DNA of 64,000 nucleotides from Bradyrhizobium elkanii USDA 76 (lineage in GTDB: Bacteria; Pseudomonadota; Alphaproteobacteria; Rhizobiales; Xanthobacteraceae): NCBI RefSeq assembly GCF_023278185.1, contig NZ_CP066356.1, forward strand, positions 992,001 through 1,056,000, read 5' to 3'. How positions within the stretch are numbered: the stretch's first letter is position 1; the number at the start of each line of letters is the position of its first letter. Below the pieces are notes generated by a model that saw nothing but the letters and a program-made list of their open reading frames with translations, did no database searches and was not told the DNA's origin. The translations under genes were made by a program, and so were the position numbers. Of the stretch, positions 59,504 to 64,000 are shown in pieces.

Positions 59504-60994
59504 ATGGGTGGCTTGGTGATCAGCGGCGGCCGGGTGGTGGATCCGGCCAGCGGGATGGACGCGATCGGCGATGTGGCTGTGGTCGACGGCAAGATCGCCG
59601 CGGTCGGCACCGGCCTCGGCGGCGCCGAGCGGCAGATCGACGCGACCGGGCTCGTGGTGGCGCCGGGCTTCATCGACCTGCACGCACATGGCCAGACCAT
59701 TCCGGCCGACCGCATGCAGGCGTTCGACGGGGTGACGACCTCGCTCGACCTCGAGGCCGGCGTGTTGCCGGTCGCGTCCTGGTACAAGCGCCAGGCCGAG
59801 AAGGGCAGGGTGCTGAACTACGGCGCCGCCGCCAACTGGGCCTTCGCGCGCATCGGCGCGATGACCGGTTCGAATTCGGAAAGCTCGCTGGAATCGTTTG
59901 GCGCCGCGATGCGCGATCGCCGCTGGATCGAGAACGTCGCGACCGAAGGCGAGGTCGGCGGCATCCTCGACCGCCTCGCGATCGGCCTGAACGAGGGCGG
60001 TATCGGCATCGGCATTCTCAACGCCTATGCGCCGGGCGCCGGCGTGCAGGAATTGACCGCGGTGTGCCAGCTCGCGGCCGATCATGCGGTGCCGACCTTC
60101 ACCCACGTCGCCTACATGTCGCGGATCGATCCAGAGAGCGCGGCCGAAGCCTATATCCGCCTGATCGGCTATGCCGGCGCCACCGGCGCGCACATGCACA
60201 TCTGCCACTTCAACTCGTCGAGCAAGACGGATATCGAACGCTGTGTCGCGCTGATCGCGAAAGCGCAGGCGCAGGGCCTACCGATCACGGTGGAGGCCTA
60301 TCCCTACGGCACCGGCTCGACCGTGCTGGCGGCGACCTTCTTCAGCGATCCGAAATTCGAGGAGCGCAACGGCCTCGGCTACGATTCGGTGCAGCGCGTG
60401 ACCGACGGTCACCGCTTCGGCAGCCGCGAGGAGCTGCTGGCGGCACAGGCCGAAGAGCCCTCGACCCTGGTGCTGTGGCACGTGCTCGACATCGAGAACA
60501 ACGCGCATCATCGCGATCTGCTCGACATGGCGGTGCTGTATCCAGGCGGCGCGATCGCCTCCGACGCGATGCCGTGGACGCTGTCGGACGGCCGCCCCTA
60601 CACCGGCGACGCCTGGCCGCTGCCCGACGATGCCACCTCGCATCCGCGCTCGGCGGGCTGTTTCACCCGCTTCATCCGCGAATGGGTGCGCGAGCGCAAG
60701 AAAGTGTCGCTGCTCGAGGGCATCCGCAAATGCGCGCTGATCCCGGCCGAGATCCTGTCGGCGAGCACGCCGGCGATGCGGGCCAAGGGGAGGCTGCAGG
60801 CCGGCGCCGACGCCGATGTCGTGGTGTTCGACTTCGAGACGCTGAGCGACCGCGCGACTTTCTCCGCGATGAATCGTCCGGCGGAGGGCGTGCGGCATCT
60901 CGTGGTCAGCGGCCAGCCGCTGATCAGCGATGGCGTGCTCGATGTCGCGGCGCGTCCCGGCCGGCCGGTGCGCCGGCCCGTCACCGGAGGCTGA
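59504..60994 (+). CDS. Amidohydrolase of the D-aminoacylase/N-acyl-D-amino-acid deacylase type
   Basis: A 496-residue metallo-amidohydrolase. VISGGRVVDPASGMDAIGDVAV (beta-sandwich start), metal ligands HxH in PGFIDLHAHGQT (~residue 62), and TFTHVAYMSR and HMHICHFNSSS farther on. EAYPYGTGST and SDAMPW are the usual later blocks, and the C-terminal GADADVVVFDFETL closes the sandwich. D-aminoacylases deacylate N-acyl-D-amino acids; specificity here is unknown. ATG at 59504 with GGGGAG upstream. It ends 1 base before the COG0523 GTPase. Confidence 0.85.
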   Translation: MGGLVISGGRVVDPASGMDAIGDVAVVDGKIAAVGTGLGGAERQIDATGLVVAPGFIDLHAHGQTIPADRMQAFDGVTTSLDLEAGVLPVASWYKRQAEKGRVLNYGAAANWAFARIGAMTGSNSESSLESFGAAMRDRRWIENVATEGEVGGILDRLAIGLNEGGIGIGILNAYAPGAGVQELTAVCQLAADHAVPTFTHVAYMSRIDPESAAEAYIRLIGYAGATGAHMHICHFNSSSKTDIERCVALIAKAQAQGLPITVEAYPYGTGSTVLAATFFSDPKFEERNGLGYDSVQRVTDGHRFGSREELLAAQAEEPSTLVLWHVLDIENNAHHRDLLDMAVLYPGGAIASDAMPWTLSDGRPYTGDAWPLPDDATSHPRSAGCFTRFIREWVRERKKVSLLEGIRKCALIPAEILSASTPAMRAKGRLQAGADADVVVFDFETLSDRATFSAMNRPAEGVRHLVVSGQPLISDGVLDVAARPGRPVRRPVTGG

Positions 60995-60995
60995 G

Positions 60996-61919
60996 GTGCC
61001 GGTCCCGATCCTGCTGGTCGCGGGCTTCCTCGGGGCGGGCAAGACCACGGTCGTCAACCATCTGCTGGCGCATGCGCAAGGGCGGCGCATCGCCGCCGTG
61101 GTCAACGATTTCGGCGCGATCAATATCGACGCGGAGCTGATCGCGGGCGCCGGCGACGGCGTGGTCAGCCTGAGCAACGGCTGCATCTGCTGCACGCTGG
61201 AGGGCGACCTGCTGCGCACGCTCGCGACGCTGCTGCGGCGTGACCCGCGTCCCGAATTCATCGTGATCGAGACCAGCGGGATCGCCGATCCCGCCGATAT
61301 CGTGCGCAACCTGATGGATCCCGTGATCTGGAAGGAGGCGCCGCTGGAGACGGTGCTGTGCGTGGTCGACGCGACGCAGCCTGCGGCGATGCTGAACGAT
61401 GCGCTGCTGCGCTCGCAGCTGCGGGCGGCCGACGTGGTGGCGCTGAGCAAGGTCGATCTGACTGACGCCGCCGCGGGCGTCGCGATCCGCGACGCCGTGC
61501 GCGCGGTGCGTCCGGCGGCCGTGGTGGTCGATGCCTTGCATGGCGAGGTGCCGGCCGCGCTGCTGTTCCCGGCGGATCTCGATCATGTGCCGGTGCCGCG
61601 CGAGACCGCACCGCGACGGCCGGCGTCCGATCGGTTCGAGACGCTGAGCTGGACCTCGGAGCGGCCGGTGCTGCTGCCGCGCTTGCAGCAGGCGATCGGC
61701 AGGCTGGCGCCGAAGCTGGCGCGGGCGAAGGGATTGTTCGAAACGGTGGAGCAGCCCGGGCGGCTGACGGTGTTTCAACTCGCCGGCGGCCGCGCGACCC
61801 TGGCTGCGGGTGGCGTGCCGTCGCCCGGCGTGCCGCGCACGCGCATCGTGTTCATTGCCGAGATGGGTGCGCTCTCGCGCGCGGAGATTGATGCGATCAT
61901 GGAAGGTTGCGTCGAGTAA
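60996..61919 (+). CDS. COG0523 GTPase (CobW/YjiA/ZNG1 family)
   Basis: A 307-residue G3E GTPase. Walker A GFLGAGKTT (10-18), metal-binding CICC (63-66 in NGCICCTLEGDL), and the switch region ETSGIADPADIV. The C-terminal domain (RFETLSWTSERPVLLPRLQQ) is typical. These metallochaperones deliver Zn, Co or Fe; the CICC motif binds the metal. GTG at 60996 with GGAGG 5 bases before it. The cobalamin riboswitch and TonB receptor 450 bp downstream suggest cobalt or cobalamin metabolism. Confidence 0.92.
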   Translation: MPVPILLVAGFLGAGKTTVVNHLLAHAQGRRIAAVVNDFGAINIDAELIAGAGDGVVSLSNGCICCTLEGDLLRTLATLLRRDPRPEFIVIETSGIADPADIVRNLMDPVIWKEAPLETVLCVVDATQPAAMLNDALLRSQLRAADVVALSKVDLTDAAAGVAIRDAVRAVRPAAVVVDALHGEVPAALLFPADLDHVPVPRETAPRRPASDRFETLSWTSERPVLLPRLQQAIGRLAPKLARAKGLFETVEQPGRLTVFQLAGGRATLAAGGVPSPGVPRTRIVFIAEMGALSRAEIDAIMEGCVE

Positions 61920-61953
61920 TCCGTCATCCTGAGAGAATGTGAATGTATTCAGT

Positions 61954-62074
61954 GTCGTCCTGGCGAAAGCCAGGACCCATTACCCCAACCGCTTGTTGTT
62001 GTGCGACGCTGAGGCGACTATCGCACTCTCAATCGAATTCGGTGGTTATGGGTCCTGGCTTTCGCCAGGACGAC
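61954..62074. repeat. Interspersed 121-bp palindromic repeat (family A)
   Basis: Ends GTCGTCCTGGCGAAAGCCAG and CTGGCTTTCGCCAGGACGAC are identical to the copy at 56287; the inner halves CCATTACCCCAA and GGTGGTTATGGGT are shared too. Confidence 0.9.
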
Positions 62075-62107
62075 AGCTTGGGGAGGCCGCTCCCTACAAT
62101 TCTCACA

Positions 62108-62245
62108 CCGTCATCCCGAGGAGCGCCAACGGGTTCGCGCAAAGCGCGGCCCGATGACAGGCTCCGCGCGTCTCGAAGGATGCACGGCCCGGCTGGTGGC
62201 CGTCGATCCTTCGAGACGCCGCTTCGCGGCTCCTCAGGATGACGG
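62108..62245. repeat. Palindromic repeat (family B), 138 bp
   Basis: Outer ends CCGTCATCCCGAGGAGCG and CGGCTCCTCAGGATGACGG are inverted. Inner arms GCGTCTCGAAGGAT and ATCCTTCGAGACGC are perfect inverses around a 30-base loop. It lies beside a family A copy. Confidence 0.85.
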
Positions 62246-62369
62246 GTCTAGGAAGTCTTCGCGTCGCCGCAGATGCCGCTGTCTCATCGCCGCAGCATCA
62301 TCCCGCAAAGCATGTGTGCGACGACCGCATCGAATTGACAGCCTTGCCGGCACCACCTATCGTTTTTGC

Positions 62370-62540
62370 CGACGGTTCCCTTCGGGGATCAAAAGGGAAT
62401 GCGGTGCGAGGGTAACCCCAATGCCGCAGCTGTCCCCGCAACTGTAAACGGCGAGCCTTTCGTCAATTTGCCACTGGGCTATCAGGCCCGGGAAGGCGTC
62501 GACAGGCGATGACCCGTGAGCCAGGAGACCTGCCGTCAGT
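62370..62540 (+). promoter_or_regulatory. Cobalamin riboswitch
   Basis: The segment contains the hallmarks of the B12 aptamer: GGGAATGCGGTGCGAGGGTA, then GCCGCAGCTGTCCCCGCAAC followed by TGTAAACGG, then GCCACTGG, GGGAAGGC and GAGCCAGGAGACCTGCC. It sits directly upstream of the TonB receptor at 62658, and would switch the gene off when adenosyl- or methylcobalamin is bound. Confidence 0.93.
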
Positions 62541-62657
62541 CGTGGTCACACGCGAGCACATCGGGCGGGGGCGTCCTGGTGGGATCGGAGCACTGCCTTT
62601 TCGGCAATGCGCCAGTCCGCGTTCGCGGTGACGTGCCACGTTACCGCGAGTCGTTTG

Positions 62658-64000
62658 ATGTCTCCGTCCTTTCCCGTTGCGCGCAAATGGCGCCTCGGTC
62701 TCGTCTGCTCCCTGTCATCGCTGCTGCTGCCGGCCGAAGGCTCGGCACAAACACCGCCACCAACCAGGCTCGACCCGATCGAGGTCGCGCCTTCCGCTGC
62801 GGCAAAGCCGAAGCCTGCGGCGCGCAGCCGTGACATGGCCGCTGCGGCGCGGCCACGGCCGAGGCCCGCGACGGCTGGCGGCAAACCGCGCGCCGCAGCG
62901 TCAGGCGCATCGGGATCTGCATCGCCGACGCTCAATGCCACCACGCAGGGCGGCACCGGCAGTCGTCTCAATCTGACGCCGCTGCAGACGCCGGCCAGCG
63001 TCGAGATCATCACGGCGCGGACCATCGCCGAGCGCGGCCAGCATAACGTGCTCGATGCCGTCACCCAGGACGCGGCCGGCTTCACCGCAACGCCTGCGCC
63101 CGGCAATGGCGGCCTGTCGTTCAGCACCCGCGGCTTTGCCGGCAGCAACTCGGTGATGACGCTGTATGACGGCACGCGCTTCTATATCGGCTCCGGCACG
63201 CTGACGTTCCCCTACGATACCTGGTCGACGCAGCGCATTGAGGTGCTGCGCGGCCCGGCCTCGGTGCTGTACGGCGAGGGCGCGATCGGCGGCGTCATCA
63301 ACGTGATCCCGAAGAAGCCGCAGAGCACGCCCCATAGCGAGGCCGAGGTCTCGCTCGACAGCAACATGACGCGGCGGCTCTCGGTGGACAGCACCGGTCC
63401 GATCAATCCCAATGTGTCGTACCGCGTCAACGCCACCGGCAACATGTCGGACGGCTGGGTCGATCGCGACAAGACCTCGAACGCCGTGGTCTCCGCTGCC
63501 GTGCGGGTGCAGGCGTCGGACAATCTCGCCTTCACGCTGTCGCAGGACTACGGCGACCGCAGCCCGTCGCGTTATTTCGGCACGCCGCTGATCAACGGCT
63601 CGATCCAGGACGCGCTGCGCTTCAAGAACTACAACGCATTGGACAGCGTGATCCGCTACCAGGACAGCTGGACCCAGTTCAGGACCGAGTGGGACGTCGC
63701 CGACGGCATCAAGGTCAACAACACGCTGTATTACCTGACCAGCGAGCGGCACTGGCGCGACATCGAGAACTACACCTGGAATCCGAAGACCCAGCTGATC
63801 GATCGCACGAGCTATATCGAGATTTTCCACGACCAGAAGCAGCTCGGCAACCGGATGGATACGACGTTCAGCGGTCACGTGTTCGGACTTGCGAACCAGT
63901 TCGTCGCCGGGTTCGACGTCAACCGGATCGACTTCGCCCACACCAACAACTCGCCCTATGGCGGCGCGTCGTCGGTCAATCCCTACGTGTTCGATCCGGG
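62658..64000 (+). CDS. TonB-dependent receptor under cobalamin riboswitch control (3' end outside window)
   Basis: The frame is open from ATG 62658 to the window end, about 447 residues. A signal peptide (LGLVCSLSSLLLPAEGSA) is followed by a Pro/Ala-rich linker with the TonB box region (LDPIEVAP) and the plug domain: LQTPASVEIITARTIAERG, LSFSTRGFAGSNSVMTLYDG, RIEVLRGPASVLYGEGAIGG and VINVIPKKP. Beta-strand sequence (YRVNATGNMSDGWVDRD, LSQDYGDRSPSRYFGTPL) follows. The plug looks like siderophore receptors, but the riboswitch points to cobalamin, cobinamide or cobalt uptake. The ribosome site is weak. Confidence 0.9.
   Translation, partial: MSPSFPVARKWRLGLVCSLSSLLLPAEGSAQTPPPTRLDPIEVAPSAAAKPKPAARSRDMAAAARPRPRPATAGGKPRAAASGASGSASPTLNATTQGGTGSRLNLTPLQTPASVEIITARTIAERGQHNVLDAVTQDAAGFTATPAPGNGGLSFSTRGFAGSNSVMTLYDGTRFYIGSGTLTFPYDTWSTQRIEVLRGPASVLYGEGAIGGVINVIPKKPQSTPHSEAEVSLDSNMTRRLSVDSTGPINPNVSYRVNATGNMSDGWVDRDKTSNAVVSAAVRVQASDNLAFTLSQDYGDRSPSRYFGTPLINGSIQDALRFKNYNALDSVIRYQDSWTQFRTEWDVADGIKVNNTLYYLTSERHWRDIENYTWNPKTQLIDRTSYIEIFHDQKQLGNRMDTTFSGHVFGLANQFVAGFDVNRIDFAHTNNSPYGGASSVNPYVFDP

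Noticed and set aside
1..64000. CRISPR arrays, tRNA or rRNA genes
   Set aside because: No regularly spaced direct repeats, no tRNA T-loop or CCA-type ends and no rRNA sequence were noticed by eye; a covariance search was not possible.

Overview
The window is GC-rich alphaproteobacterial DNA, most likely a Bradyrhizobium or close Nitrobacteraceae relative. This rests on the protein families present (RcdA/DUF1465, DUF1192, MASE1 hybrid kinases, FGE-sulfatase-DUF3300), on EcfG-like GGAAC-N16/17-CGTT promoters, and on several families of short palindromic repeats typical of that group. No rRNA, tRNA or CRISPR array was seen. The assignment is by recognition, not by a database search.

Region 1 (1-8.0 kb) holds a catabolic module: the C-terminus of a creatininase-family amidohydrolase, a luciferase-like flavin monooxygenase, a crotonase-fold protein, an acyl-CoA ligase and an orphan branched-chain-type periplasmic binding protein. 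A convergent AraC regulator follows, then about 1.3 kb of decayed DNA.

Region 2 (8.0-18.2 kb) is a N-heteroaromatic acid pathway. A MarR repressor diverges from one long operon: a three-subunit molybdenum hydroxylase plus a CoxG-like protein, a FAD monooxygenase, maleamate amidohydrolase (NicF-like), N-formylmaleamate deformylase (NicD), 2,5-dihydroxypyridine dioxygenase (NicX) and an MFS transporter. Two 16-bp palindromes in the divergent promoter are the probable MarR operators. The likely substrate is nicotinate, or possibly another pyridine carboxylate. Maleate isomerase is absent from the window.

Region 3 (18.6-35.7 kb) contains small secreted proteins, a winged-helix/TPR membrane regulator, and an operon for a formylglycine-generating enzyme, a Cys-type sulfatase, a HAD phosphatase and a DUF3300 protein. 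Stress-type genes (DUF2945, DUF488), a chimeric pseudogene junction, a sorbosone dehydrogenase-like protein and two alpha/beta hydrolases follow. Three EcfG-like promoters lie here.

Region 4 (35.9-49.1 kb) has a DEAD-box helicase carrying an in-frame palindromic repeat, two c-di-GMP proteins flanking an IS481-family element with a 169-bp duplicated end, a quinone oxidoreductase, a methionyl-tRNA synthetase preceded by a possible leader peptide and attenuator, DUF1192, and RcdA.

Region 5 (49.1-64 kb) has a divergent MocR regulator with PaiB and LysE genes, a MASE1 hybrid histidine kinase, a DUF1254/DUF1214 pseudogene, rpmE, an ABC exporter, a D-aminoacylase-like amidohydrolase and a COG0523 GTPase. 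A cobalamin riboswitch then precedes a TonB-dependent receptor that runs off the end of the window.
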